From contig CAWFMO010000001.1 in NCBI GenBank assembly GCA_963817065.1, positions 1,952,437 to 2,016,436 on the forward strand: a DNA stretch of 64,000 nucleotides, in the 5' to 3' direction. Shown here piece after piece: positions 39,716-48,695 of the stretch; the first letter of the stretch is position 1; every line of letters starts with the position of its first letter. Position numbers and translations under genes: made by a program. The notes below the pieces were generated by a model. That model ran no database searches, was not told the DNA's origin, and saw nothing but the letters and a program-made list of their open reading frames with translations. The stretch comes from CAWFMO01 sp963817065 (GTDB lineage: Bacteria > Actinomycetota > Thermoleophilia > Solirubrobacterales > 70-9).

Positions 39716-40651
39716 TCAGGCCTCGAACCCGTCCACCCACGCCTGCAGCAGCGTGCGGGCGATGGCGATCGGCGGCGGGGCCTTGATCGACGGATGCGTC
39801 CCGGCCAGCACAGCCGCCGCCTCGTCCCGCGTCAGCCAGGCCACGGCCTCGAGTTCGGTCTGGTCGGGCCGCGCATCCATGCTGTCGACCTCGGCGATCA
39901 GGCCGATCATCAGCTGCGACGGGAAGGGCCACGGCTGGCTGGAGTGGTAGCGCACCGCCGTCACCGTCAGCCCGGCCTCCTCCTCGATCTCGCGGGCGCA
40001 GGCCGCCTCGATGGTCTCCCCCGGCTCCAGGAACCCCGCCAGGGCCGACATCCGCCCCTCGGGCCAGACAGCTTGCCGCCCCAGCAGACAGATCGGCTCG
40101 GTCCCGCCCTTGTAGACCGGCAGCATGATGGTCACCGGATCGACGCGCGGGAAATGCTCGGTCGCGCAGGCCGGGCAGACCCGCTTCCACCCGCCGCAGG
40201 CGTTTTCGCTCTCGACCCCGCAGGCGGCGCAGAAGCCGTGCCGCCGCCGCCAGTCGAACAGCGACTTGGCCGTTCCCGCCATGGCCGCGTCCGGGCCCGG
40301 CAAGATCGCCGCCGCCTCCCGCATCTCGTGGAAAGCGCCCAGTCCGGCCAGCGGCCCCGCCGCCGGATCGATCGAGCCCTCGATCTCCACCGCGAAACAC
40401 GGCGCGCCCTTCCACAGGCCGAGGAACAGTTCCCGGTCCGGCGCTACGGCGCGGGCGTGGGTCAGGGCCAGCCAGGCCAGCCGCGGCTCGCCCGCTTCGA
40501 CCAGCGGCCGTCCCTCCCACAGCACCATGGCCACGGCGTCGGGGTTCGCCGCCTGTTCGGCCAGCCACTCCGGATCATTGCGAAGGTCGCCGGCCCGGTC
40601 GAGCGGATTGCCGGAGAAGGTGTTGAGGGCGGGGAGGGCCATGACCGTCAT
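39716..40651 (-). CDS. nudC: NAD(+) diphosphatase (NADH pyrophosphatase)
   Basis: An intact 311-residue Nudix hydrolase that cleaves NADH/NAD+ and removes NAD caps from RNA. The zinc ribbon is CxxC...CxxC (FCAACGVESENACGGWKRVC, then PACATEHFPRVDPVTIML). The Nudix box is GFLEPGETIEAACAREIEEE, continuing AGL. The diagnostic SQPWPFPSQLM motif of NudC follows. An N-terminal domain (ALTHARAVAPDRELFLGLWK) precedes it. The stop sits 3 bases from the right repeat of the four-helix cassette. The upstream side faces the SRP RNA gene. Confidence 0.93.
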   Translation of the reverse strand: MTVMALPALNTFSGNPLDRAGDLRNDPEWLAEQAANPDAVAMVLWEGRPLVEAGEPRLAWLALTHARAVAPDRELFLGLWKGAPCFAVEIEGSIDPAAGPLAGLGAFHEMREAAAILPGPDAAMAGTAKSLFDWRRRHGFCAACGVESENACGGWKRVCPACATEHFPRVDPVTIMLPVYKGGTEPICLLGRQAVWPEGRMSALAGFLEPGETIEAACAREIEEEAGLTVTAVRYHSSQPWPFPSQLMIGLIAEVDSMDARPDQTELEAVAWLTRDEAAAVLAGTHPSIKAPPPIAIARTLLQAWVDGFEA

Positions 40652-40697
40652 CTAGCAAGGCTCCGCTTGCATCGGCGAGCGGGAATCGTCATATCGG

Positions 40698-40790
40698 CCT
40701 TGGAGATCGCGGGCGAAGGCTTCGCCAACCTGGTCAGGGCCGGAAGGCAGCAGCCACAACGAATTCCCCTTCGGGTCGCGGTCTCCACTT
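40698..40790 (+). ncRNA. ffs: Signal recognition particle RNA (4.5S, small bacterial type)
   Basis: The conserved SRP domain IV signature is present as GGTCAGGGCCGGAAGGCAGC (40732-40751). It is enclosed by a long hairpin, with outer arms TGGAGATCGCG and CGCGGTCTCCA. The length of about 93 nt and the position just before dnaX match Caulobacterales. The 305-bp gap between nudC and dnaX (40652-40956) holds this gene and no others that I can support. Confidence 0.92.
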
Positions 40791-40956
40791 CATCTCATTG
40801 TTGGGCGCTAATGCATGCGACGCGGTCGCATGCTGCTTGAGCGCGGTTTCGTCACCCTCCGGCTTGACCGGAGGGTCGCCGTATGAGCGCGCAGTTTTCC
40901 CCACCTCGGCGCCCGATTGCCTTAGCGTCACGGCCCAGTCGCGCTAAGACGGTGAC

Positions 40957-42840
40957 ATGAGCGACGTCGACCCGAAGTCTCGAAGGCCCTCCGTGGGAGG
41001 AGGACGCGCCCGAAGCCGAGGAGCGCGACCCCAATACGGAGGACATGTTCGGCGCGCCGGAACCCGCCGGCATGCGCGAGGCCGAAGCCGCCGCGGCCCC
41101 GGTCGAGCCGAAACCGAAGGCCAAACCCGCGACCCCTGCACCCGGCCGACGCCGGCCCGCCCGCCCATGCCGACGACGGTGAGGCCTATACCGTCCTCGC
41201 CCGCAAATACCGGCCGCACACTTTCGAGGACCTGATCGGCCAGGAGGCCATGGTCCGCACCCTGACCAACGCCTTCGCCACCGGCCGCATCGCCCACGCC
41301 TTCATGCTGACCGGCGTCCGCGGGGTCGGCAAGACGACCACCGCCCGCCTGCTGGCCCGCGCGCTGAACAACGAGACCGACAGCATCGACCGCCCGTCGC
41401 TGGCCCTGACCGATCAGGGCCGCCACGACGCCTCCATCATGGCCGGCCAGCATATGGACGTGGTCGAGATGGACGCCGCCTCCCACACCGGCATCGACGG
41501 CATCCGCGACATCATCGAGAGCGTCCGCTACGCCCCGGTCGAGGCGCGCTACAAGGTCTACGTCCTCGACGAAGTCCACATGCTGTCCAACCAGGCCTTC
41601 AACGCCCTGCTGAAGACGCTGGAAGAGCCGCCGCCGCACGCCAAATTCATCTTCGCCACCACCGAGATCCGCAAGGTGCCGGTGACCATCCTGTCCCGCT
41701 GCCAGCGTTTCGACCTGCGCCGCGTCGAGCCGGAAATCCTTGTCGAACACCTCGCCCGCATCGCCGACCGCGAGGGGATGAAGATCGAACAGGACGCCCT
41801 GGCCCTGATCGCCCGCGCCGCCGAGGGCTCGGTCCGCGACGGCCTCAGCCTGCTGGATCAGGCCCTGGTGCAGGGCGAGCGCGGCGAGACGGTGAAGACC
41901 GAGGTCGTGCGCGACATGCTGGGCCTGGCCGACCGCAGCCAGACCATCGCCCTGTTCGAATCGATCATGGCCGGCCGAACGCCCGGAGGCGCTTGAGCTG
42001 TTCCGCACGCTCTACGGCTACGGCGCCGATCCGGTGCAGGTGACCAACGACCTGCTGGAACACTGCCACGCCGCCTCGGTGGCCAAGATGCTGGGCCCGC
42101 AGGCGACCCGCCTGCCCAATGATCAGGCCCAGAAGCTGACGGCCCTGGGCGCGGTCATCTCGGCCGGGACGCTGGCCCGCGTCTGGCAGATGCTGCTCCG
42201 GGCGCTGACGAGGTCCGCCGCGCGCCCAATCCCGCCGACGCCGTCGAAATGGCCATCGTCCGCCTCGCCTACGCCGCCGACCTGCCAGGACCGGAAGAGG
42301 CGCTGAAGGCCCTGCGCGACGGCGAGCCCATGCCGGGCGGCGCCGCGCCGCGCGGTCCCTCGGGCGGCGGCGGCGGCGGTGGCGGCCTCGGCCCAGCTGG
42401 CGGCCCGGCCCGTCGCCGCCCCCAGCCTGCCCGACCCTCAGTCGTTCGAAGCCGTGGTCGCCCTGATCGGCGAGAAGCGCGAGGTCGGCCTGCAGATGGA
42501 CGTCCAGCGCTACGTCCGCCCCGTGGCCTTCAAGCCCGGCGCCATCACCTATGAAAGCCTCGACGGCGCCCCGATCGACTGGCCCGCAAGCTGGCCTCGC
42601 GGCTCAAGGACTGGACCGGCCGCACCTGGCTGATCGCCGCCAACGGCCAGGGCGGCGGCGAGACCATGATCGAGATCGACCGCCGCAAACGCGCCGAGGA
42701 GCGGGCCGAGATCGAGGCCGACCCCTTCGTCATGTCGGTGATGGAAGCCTTCCCGGGCGCGAAGATCGGCGAGATCAAGACCCTGGCCCCGGCGGTGGAA
42801 CTGCCGGCGATCCCGGACGAGGCGGTGGAAGAGGACTGAG
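40957..42840 (+). CDS. dnaX: DNA polymerase III subunit gamma/tau, frameshifted; zinc cysteines absent
   Basis: This is the clamp-loader ATPase subunit. ATG 40957 begins an acidic, disordered N-terminal tail of about 70 residues. The AAA+ core follows: LARKYRPHTFEDLIGQEAMV, AHAFMLTGVRGVGKTTTARL (Walker A), ARYKVYVLDEVHMLSNQAFN (Walker B), ALLKTLEEPPPHAKFIFATT and EIRKVPVTILSRCQRFDLRR (arginine finger region). Between Walker A and MDVVEMDAASHTGID, most bacteria have four zinc cysteines; here the segment (NNETDSIDRPSLALTDQGRH) has none. Tau-like domains follow after residue about 420. Indels occur near 40985, 41145, 41975, 42210, 42390 and 42590. Confidence 0.92.
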
Positions 42841-42879
42841 GCGCCCGCCCGTCGAAGAACGCTTTCAGAGGAGACGCCG

Positions 42880-43275
42880 ATGGCGCGCAGAGACTTCGAC
42901 CCGGCGTCAGTCAAGCCCGATGGACGCCCCGCGACGAAGGCCACGCTCTTTGGCCTCGCGGACAGCGGCCCATGGCGCGGGTCAATCGAAGGTCTGGCGC
43001 TGGGCGGGCAGAACACCGTGCTGGCCTATGGCACGGATGCGATCGGCGCGGGTCCGCGGCTCCATGTCCACCCCTACGACGAGACGTTCATCATCATCGA
43101 GGGTCGCGCCCGCTTCTTTGTCGGCGACACGACGCTGGACGCCGGCAAGGGTGAAGTCGTGTTCGGACCCGCGGGCGTTCCGCACAGGTTCGAAAACCTC
43201 GGGCCGGGCCGCCTTCAGACGATCGACATCCACCACTCGCCGAGATGGATACAGACGGATCTGGAGCCGGACTGA
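42880..43275 (+). CDS. Cupin-fold protein
   Basis: An intact 131-residue single-domain cupin. Motif 1 is RLHVHPYDETFIIIEGRARF (the two histidines and the glutamate that bind metal), and motif 2 is VFGPAGVPHRFENLGPGRLQ (third histidine). ATG 42880 follows a GAGGAGA ribosome site. There is no signal peptide. Cupins of this size can be enzymes or sugar-binding proteins, and the substrate cannot be told. It lies 39 bases after dnaX and converges with the DapA-like gene, whose stop is at 43296. Confidence 0.82.
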   Translation: MARRDFDPASVKPDGRPATKATLFGLADSGPWRGSIEGLALGGQNTVLAYGTDAIGAGPRLHVHPYDETFIIIEGRARFFVGDTTLDAGKGEVVFGPAGVPHRFENLGPGRLQTIDIHHSPRWIQTDLEPD

Positions 43276-43295
43276 GACCGGCGGCGGCGGGCCGT

Positions 43296-44165
43296 CTAGT
43301 CCGGCAGGGCGGCCGCAGCTGCTGGCGAACATCGTCATCGATCCCCAGCAGGGGCAGCGGCAGGCTCGCCTCCGTCAGCCCCTTCATCCTCGCCGCTTCA
43401 TGGACGATCCGCAGGCCGCCGTGGGCCCGGAACAGCGTCCACAGGTCGGCGAACCGGGCGTCCAGTCTGTCAGCCTCGGCGCGATCGCCGGCCATGGCGG
43501 CCCGTGCGAGGGCGGACGCGGCCTCGGGGAACAGTCCCGCCGCCACGCTGAACCAGCAATCAGCTCCGGCCAGCAGGGCGTCCTTGCAGCCCCAGTCCCC
43601 GCTGTAGCCGATGGAAAGCCCGGGCGCGGCCGCCCGGAACGCCGCAAGGTCGGCGGCCAGATCGCCGGTGGGCAACGGCAGCTTGATGGCGGCGACGGTG
43701 GGCAGGTCCGCCAGCCGGGCGACCAGCGCCGGGCTGAGCGGATTTTCGTCGTACCCGGGTTGCTGTAGATGCACAGCGGCAGATCGGTCGCCGCGGCGAC
43801 GGTATCGAAATGCCGGTAGACCTCCTGCTCGGTGAGCGGGCTGTAGCTGACCGGAGCCAGCAACAGGCCGGCGGCCCCGCTCTCCGCGGCGTCGCGGGCC
43901 AAGGCGCAGGCCTCATCCGTTCGCATCGCGCCGACGCCGACGATCACGGGGATCGAGCGCCGCTCCCGACCGCAGCCACGACGGCGCGCCGTCGTTCCTC
44001 GCGGCTGAGGAACATGTAGGTGCCGGTGCTGCCCAGCAGGCCCACGCTGTCGGCGCCGCCCGCTTCGATGTGACGAACCAGTCTCGCCAGATCGTCTGCG
44101 ATGACCTGACCCTCCGGGGTCATGGGGGTGATGGGGAAGGCGGACAGGCCCGAGAAAATCTTCAT
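43296..44165 (-). CDS. Dihydrodipicolinate-synthase/N-acetylneuraminate-lyase family protein, frameshifted
   Basis: A class I aldolase of about 290 residues. ATG 44165 opens MKIFSGLSAFPITPMTPEGQ. The phosphate/carboxylate-binding loop is GLLGSTGTYMFLSREERRRA (GSTGE-like, with Y in place of E), followed by VSYSPLTEQEVYRHFDTVAA. The tyrosine lies in LCIYSNPG, and the Schiff-base lysine in TVAAIKLPLPTGDLAADLAA. The C terminus is RIVHEAARMKGLTEASLPLP. Indels occur near 43312, 43765 and 43970. The odd TGTYM loop suggests a substrate other than aspartate semialdehyde. No lysine genes are nearby. Confidence 0.8.
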
Positions 44166-44289
44166 GGGCTGGAAGAACCATTTGAGCCGCGGCGGCTCAA
44201 ATCATCATTTCCTTCGGTTTATGTCTTTGCGGCGGGTCCGCCTCCATCGGCGGCGCGTCCGTTCCGGACGCGCCTCTCATCATCCACTC

Positions 44290-44904
44290 CTACAGAATCC
44301 GCGCCGCCTCCTCGAAGCTCAGCCGCGGCGACCGCGGGAACAGGTTCTCGTCCGTGCCGTAGCCCAGGTTGACGATGAAGTTCGGCTCGATGGTCGTGCC
44401 GCCGAAGAACTCGGCCTTCACGCCATCGGCGTCGAAGCCCGACATCGGACCGACGTCCAGACCCAGGGCCCGCGCCGCCAGCAGGAAATAGCCGCCCTGC
44501 AGCGAGGCGTTGCGGAAGGCCGTCTCGCGCCGTCCGGCCTCCTCGCCGAACCAGTCCTTCGCCCCCGGCGCATGCGGGAACAGCACCGGCAGATGTTCGT
44601 GGAATTCGATGTCCTGGCCGATGATCACATTGACGGGCGCCTGCAGCGTCTTGGCCCGGTTGGCCTCGGCCATCAGCGGGGCCAGCCGCGCCTTGGCCTC
44701 GGGCGAGGTCACGAACAGGAACCGCGCCGGCGTGGCGTTGACCGCCGTCGGCCCGAACTTCGTCAGGTCGTACAGGCGGCGCAGCAGGTCTTCGGACACG
44801 GGCCGGTCGCTCCAGGCGTTGCGCGTGCGGGCGCCGGTGAACAGCTGGTTCAGCGCGTCGTCCGACAGGGGGGTGTCGCGGGTGACAAGAGCATCGTAGG
44901 CCAT
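44290..44904 (-). CDS. Malonic semialdehyde reductase / RutE-like nitroreductase-family FMN enzyme
   Basis: An intact 204-residue nitroreductase-fold protein. ATG 44904 follows a GGAGGG site, and the alternative start 10 residues earlier lacks one. Visible blocks are LNQLFTGARTRNAWSDRPVS, LLRRLYDLTKFGPTAVNATP (FMN-binding), ARFLFVTSPEAKARLAPLMA, HLPVLFPHAPGAKDWFGEEA and GYFLLAARALGLDVGPMSGF. It resembles YdfG/RutE malonic semialdehyde reductases, which act in uracil or propionate metabolism. It sits alone here, and a 7-bp inverted repeat stands directly upstream. Confidence 0.8.
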   Translation of the reverse strand: MAYDALVTRDTPLSDDALNQLFTGARTRNAWSDRPVSEDLLRRLYDLTKFGPTAVNATPARFLFVTSPEAKARLAPLMAEANRAKTLQAPVNVIIGQDIEFHEHLPVLFPHAPGAKDWFGEEAGRRETAFRNASLQGGYFLLAARALGLDVGPMSGFDADGVKAEFFGGTTIEPNFIVNLGYGTDENLFPRSPRLSFEEAARIL

Positions 44905-44926
44905 GGGGAAGTCCCTCCGGTTTAAT

Positions 44927-44951
44927 ATTAGCAACAGCAGTGAGTGCTAAT
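44927..44951 (-). promoter_or_regulatory. Inverted repeat operator upstream of the nitroreductase gene
   Basis: ATTAGCA (44927-44933) and TGCTAAT (44945-44951) are perfect 7-bp arms spaced by 11 bases. They start 22 bases upstream of the start codon at 44904, where a repressor could block the promoter. The pattern suits a dimeric HxlR/MarR-type regulator. Confidence 0.5.
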
Positions 44952-45067
44952 TAGGAAGGGCCGATCCCGGAGCGAAGGGGTTTGAGAACACGAACTGTTA
45001 CAGATGATCCAGGAGGCGCCTGTCCGCACCCGTGGCGCCGGGCGGACGAACCGCCTATCTTCACGCC

Positions 45068-45397
45068 ATGAAAGACCTCAACGCCCTCATGCAACAGGCC
45101 CAGGCGATGCAGCAGAAGCTGCAGGACGCCCAGGCGAAAATGGCCGAAACGACTGCGTCCGGAACCTCGGGCGGCGGCCTCGTCACCGTCGCTCTGAAAG
45201 GCCCGGGCGACATCACCTCGGTGGTCATCGACGACAGCCTGCTGGTCCCCGGCGAGGGCGAGATTCTGGCCGACCTGATCGTCGCCGCCCACGCCGACGC
45301 CAAGCGCAGGCTGGATGAGGTCAACAGCGCCCTGATGCGCGAGGCCGCCGGACCGATGGCCGGGATGAACATTCCCGGCATGCCCAAACTCTTCTGA
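45068..45397 (+). CDS. ybaB: Nucleoid-associated protein, YbaB/EbfC family
   Basis: An intact 109-residue DNA-binding protein. The sequence is typical: MKDLNALMQQAQAMQQKLQD, LVTVALKGPGDITSVVIDDS, VAAHADAKRRLDEVNSALMR, and the terminal glycine-methionine stretch NIPGMPKLF. It binds DNA as a tweezer-like dimer. The start at 45068 matches the family; a further start at 45032 would add 12 odd residues. The common order dnaX-ybaB-recR is interrupted here by the cupin, DapA-like and nitroreductase genes and a small NTF2-like gene. Confidence 0.92.
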   Translation: MKDLNALMQQAQAMQQKLQDAQAKMAETTASGTSGGGLVTVALKGPGDITSVVIDDSLLVPGEGEILADLIVAAHADAKRRLDEVNSALMREAAGPMAGMNIPGMPKLF

Positions 45398-45408
45398 CCG
45401 AGGTGACC

Positions 45409-45840
45409 ATGCGCGCCGTGCTGACCGCCTGCCTCCTGCTGCTCGCTCCTGCCGCCGCCCTGGCCCAGGTCCCCGCCGATCTGGCGCGTGAGGCGCACGA
45501 ATACGAGCGCGCCCAGATCGAGGGCGACCGCGCCTCGCTCGAACGGCTGATCGCCGACGACTATGTGCTGGTCGGCGGCGACGGCTCTCGCACGGACAAG
45601 GCCGCCCATATCGCCGAATTCACCGCTCCCGAAATGGAGCTTCAACCCGTCACCGTGCGCGACGCGGTCGAACATGTCTGGACCGACGGCGCGGCCCTGG
45701 GCGGCACGGTCGACGTGGTCGGGACCTTCGCCGGCTCGCCCTTCCGCCAGACCCTGCGCTACGTCGACGTCTGGGCCCTGCGCGACGGCCGGTGGCGCGT
45801 GGTCTACGGCCAGGCCACCCGCGTCCCCGCGGCGAACTGA
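45409..45840 (+). CDS. Secreted NTF2-like/DUF4440 protein
   Basis: A 143-residue exported protein with a signal peptide (MRAVLTACLLLLAPAAALAQ). The mature domain is AHEYERAQIEGDRASLERLI, ADDYVLVGGDGSRTDKAAHI and RYVDVWALRDGRWRVVYGQA, which is the cone-shaped NTF2/SnoaL fold. These domains bind or convert small ligands, and here no catalytic residue can be picked out. ATG 45409 is preferred to a GTG at 45403. It lies between ybaB and recR, probably in the same transcript (11 bases from ybaB, 6 to recR). Confidence 0.8.
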   Translation: MRAVLTACLLLLAPAAALAQVPADLAREAHEYERAQIEGDRASLERLIADDYVLVGGDGSRTDKAAHIAEFTAPEMELQPVTVRDAVEHVWTDGAALGGTVDVVGTFAGSPFRQTLRYVDVWALRDGRWRVVYGQATRVPAAN

Positions 45841-45846
45841 GCCCGC

Positions 45847-46450
45847 ATGGCCGCCTCCGCCGGACCCGAGATCGAACGGCTGATCAGCCTGCTGGCCAAA
45901 CTGCCGGGCATGGGTCCGCGCTCGGCCCGCCGCGCGGCCCTGGCCCTGCTCAAGAAGCGCGAACAACTGCTGGTCCCGCTGGCCGCCTCCCTCGCCGAGA
46001 CGGCCGAGAAGGTCTCGTCCTGCTCGGTCTGCGGCGCGCCCGACACCCGCAATCCCTGCTCGATCTGTTCGGACGGCGTCGCGCGACAACGCCCTGATCT
46101 GCGTGGTCGAGGAGGCCGGCGCCCTGTGGGCCATGGAGCGGTCCGGCGCCTTCCGCGGCAAATACCATGTGCTGGGCGGCCTGCTGTCGGCGCTGGACGG
46201 CGTCGGTCCTGACGCCCTGCGGGTCGCCGAACTGGTCGGACGCGTGCGCGGCGGCGAGGCGAAGGAGGTCGTCCTGGCCCTCCCCGCCACCGTCGACGGC
46301 CAGACCACGGCCCACTACCTCGCCGAACGTCTGGCCGAGCTCGGCGTCGTGATCACGTCTCTGGCGCGCGGCGTGCCGGTCGGCGGCGAACTGGACTGGC
46401 TCGACGACGGCACCATCATCCAGGCGCATGAGGCGCGGCGGCCGGCCTGA
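45847..46450 (+). CDS. recR: Recombination protein RecR, one frameshift
   Basis: This is the loader and mediator of RecA in the RecFOR pathway. The N-terminal helix-hairpin-helix is AKLPGMGPRSARRAALALLK. The zinc finger is SSCSVCGAPDTRNPCSICSD (four cysteines). After the frame change near 46080-46090 the Toprim domain follows: LICVVEEAGALWAMERSGAF, RGKYHVLGGLLSALDGVGPD, KEVVLALPATVDGQTTAHYL and AERLAELGVVITSLARGVPV. The end is DDGTIIQAHEARRPA. The length of 201 residues is normal. Confidence 0.93.
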
Positions 46451-46682
46451 GGTCTCCTCCGCCGTCAGCCGGCACGCCCGAGTCGGACCGCAGCGGTAGC
46501 CCGTCGATGCGAGAGCCGGAGGACGGAAGGGTCACGACATGCGCTATGGAAGATCGCGACTGTTCGCGCCGGCCTTCGCCCCATGCCCCACGCACTATCG
46601 TGGGCGGACACTTTCGCCCGTACCCGCGGCGCGGTGGCGATCGACTTCCGCGACTGGCACCGACTCCGATAAGGAACGGAGC

Positions 46683-47957
46683 ATGAACGCTCCTCCTGCC
46701 CTGTCCTCGCCGCCGCCTTCGGCCTCGTCGCCGCTGATCGCCCTGTTCTGGGCCCTGATGGAGCGCCGCCGCGCCTCCGCCGCCGACACCCGGGCGTGGG
46801 AGCTGCGCGAGCAGTACGCCGAGACCGAGGCCCGCATGCGCCTGTTCGAGGATCAGGCTGCGACCTCGACCGAACTGCTCCGCGCCCAGGCCGCCCAGTC
46901 GGCAAGCACGGTCGCCGAGGAGCTGCTCAAACGCACCGACGAGACCTTCCGCACCCGCGAGCTGATGTCCCAGCAGCGGATGGAGGCCCAGCTCAAGCCC
47001 GTCGCCGACACCCTCAAACTGTTCCAGGAACATGTCGCCGCGCTGGAGAAGGCCCGCAACGAGGAGACCGGCGGCCTCAAGGAACAGCTTGCCCTGCTGA
47101 TGACCGCCTCGACCGCCACCCGCGACGAGGCCCGCGCCTGACCGAGGCCCTGCGCGGCAACACCGGCCGGCGGGGCCGCTGGGGCGAACAGACCTGCCGC
47201 AATGTGCTCGAGGCCGCGGGCATGGCCGGCCGTTTCGACTTCGAGGAACAGACCTCCTCGGCCGATGACGCGGGCCGCCAGCAGCGCCCGACTTCGTCGT
47301 CCGCCTGCCCGGCGGCGGCATGTTCGTCATCGACGCCAAGGTCTCCCTGGCCTTCGGCGACGAGGCCGACGGCGACGAGGAGGCGCAGGCGAAGGCCGCT
47401 TCCCTGCGCACCGCCACCAGCATGAAGACCCACGTCCGCCAACTGTCGTCCAAGGCCTATCAGGACCAGTTCAAGCCCAGCCCGCCGACTTCGTCGCCAT
47501 GTTCGTGCCCGGCGACGCCTTCCTCGCGGCCGCCCTCGACCACGAACCCGATCTGATGACCGCGGCCATGGCTTCGCGCGTCGTCATCGTCACCCCGACC
47601 ACCCTGTTCGCCCTCTGCAAGGCTGTCGCCTACGGCTGGCGCGCAGAGGAGCAGGCCCGCAACGCCGAGGACGTCGCGAAACTGGGCAAGGAACTCTACA
47701 AACGCCTGTCGGTCATGGGCGGCCACGCCGCCGCCGTAGGCCGCGCGCTGGACGCCGCCGTCGGCAAATACAACCAGTTCGTCGGCTCGCTGGAGAGCCA
47801 GGTCATGGTCTCGGCCCGCCGCTTCGAGGATCTTCAGGTCGACCACGAGGGCAAGGACCTGCCCGAACTGGCCCCCGTCGATCAATCGCCCCGCACCCTC
47901 AGTCGGCCCGAACTGGCTGCCGGCGGAAACGCCGCCCCGGCCCTGCCCGACGCCTGA
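46683..47957 (+). CDS. rmuC: DNA recombination protein RmuC family, frameshifted
   Basis: A restriction-endonuclease-fold protein that limits recombination at inverted repeats. ATG 46683 follows an AAGGAACGGAG site. An N-terminal coiled coil (residues about 30-150: REQYAETEARMRLFEDQAAT, LLKRTDETFRTRELMSQQRM) precedes the RmuC domain: TGRRGRWGEQTCRNVLEAAG, RPDFVVRLPGGGMFVIDAKV (PD-(D/E)xK-like), SLRTATSMKTHVRQLSSKAY, FVPGDAFLAAALDHEPDLMT and IVTPTTLFALCKAVAYGWRA. Three indels lie near 47139, 47290 and 47485. Gene neighbours recR and rmuC give the region a repair character. Confidence 0.9.
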
Positions 47958-47977
47958 ACCATCCGTGACAAGGACGC

Positions 47978-48005
47978 TTGACATCGGCTGAGGTCGATGT
48001 AAAAC
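47978..48005 (+). promoter_or_regulatory. Promoter with overlapping palindromic operator for the membrane protein/XRE pair
   Basis: TTGACA (47978-47983) and TAAAAC (48000-48005) are separated by 16 bases and frame a palindrome, ACATCG (47981-47986) with CGATGT (47995-48000). The palindrome overlaps both promoter boxes, as for an autorepressor site. The XRE regulator encoded 500 bp downstream in the same operon is the obvious candidate to bind here. Confidence 0.55.
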
Positions 48006-48035
48006 ACCCTTGTCTTAGCGGCAAGGGAATCTGTC

Positions 48036-48497
48036 ATGTCGAAACGCCTCTGGCCCGTGATCGGGAAATCTCTCCTGGGTCTGGTCGCGATCATGGTCGT
48101 GACGGTCATCGTCGCTATGGGGATCGGCTTCCTCGTCGGCAGCGGCGTCGTGAAGGAGGACAGCGCGATCGTCACCCTCATGACGGTCTTCACCGTCGTG
48201 CTGATGTTCGGAGCCATGGTCGCCAGCGTCGCCTGGATGCGCGCCATCGACGAGGCGGCCCGCGAGGCTCACAAGGCGGCCTGGTTCTGGGGCGGTTGCA
48301 GCGGCATGGCCGTCGGCGCCGTGGGCATCGTCCTGGCCACCCTGCCGCAGGCTGAAGTCCTGCAGTTCGCGGCCTGGAACGGCCGCACCGACCCCGCCGC
48401 CTACATGGCCGCCGGCGCCTTCGCCATGATGATGCTGATGACGCTCGGCTACATCATCGTCTGGGCCTGGTGGTGGCTGGCGCGGACGCGGGGCTGA
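48036..48497 (+). CDS. Small membrane protein, unknown function
   Basis: An intact 153-residue inner membrane protein with four predicted helices: LGLVAIMVVTVIVAMGIGFL, IVTLMTVFTVVLMFGAMVAS, WFWGGCSGMAVGAVGIVLAT and AFAMMMLMTLGYIIVWAWWW. The N-terminal part begins MSKRLWPVIGKS. There are no known domains. It is followed after 3 bases by the XRE regulator. This two-gene order (membrane protein of about 150 residues plus a small XRE regulator) recurs in Caulobacterales, where the regulator probably controls the pair. Confidence 0.8.
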   Translation: MSKRLWPVIGKSLLGLVAIMVVTVIVAMGIGFLVGSGVVKEDSAIVTLMTVFTVVLMFGAMVASVAWMRAIDEAAREAHKAAWFWGGCSGMAVGAVGIVLATLPQAEVLQFAAWNGRTDPAAYMAAGAFAMMMLMTLGYIIVWAWWWLARTRG

Positions 48498-48499
48498 GC

Positions 48500-48691
48500 A
48501 TGAACAACCGCCTCAAGGTGCTGCGCGCCGAACGCGACTGGAGCCAGGCCGATCTCGCCGACGCCCTCGGCGTCTCGCGCCAGACCGTCAACGCCCTCGA
48601 AACCGGCCGCTACGACCCCTCCCTCCCGCTGGCCTTCCGCATCGCGAAGGTGTTCGGCCATCCCATCGAATCCATCTTCTCCGAGGACTGA
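48500..48691 (+). CDS. Small XRE-family transcriptional regulator
   Basis: An intact 63-residue Cro/C1-type regulator consisting of one helix-turn-helix domain. It reads MNNRLKVLRAERDWSQADLA, then DALGVSRQTVNALETGRYDP and SLPLAFRIAKVFGHPIESIF. ATG 48500 is preferred over an upstream GTG inside the membrane protein gene. It has no ligand domain. It lies 4 bases from the TraB/GumN gene, so the three are one transcript. It probably binds the palindrome at 47981-48000. Confidence 0.86.
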   Translation: MNNRLKVLRAERDWSQADLADALGVSRQTVNALETGRYDPSLPLAFRIAKVFGHPIESIFSED

Positions 48692-48695
48692 TCCC

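Noticed and set aside
44927..44951. CIRCE heat-shock element upstream of the nitroreductase gene
   Set aside because: The right half resembles CIRCE, but the left arm only matches TTAGCA and the spacing is wrong.
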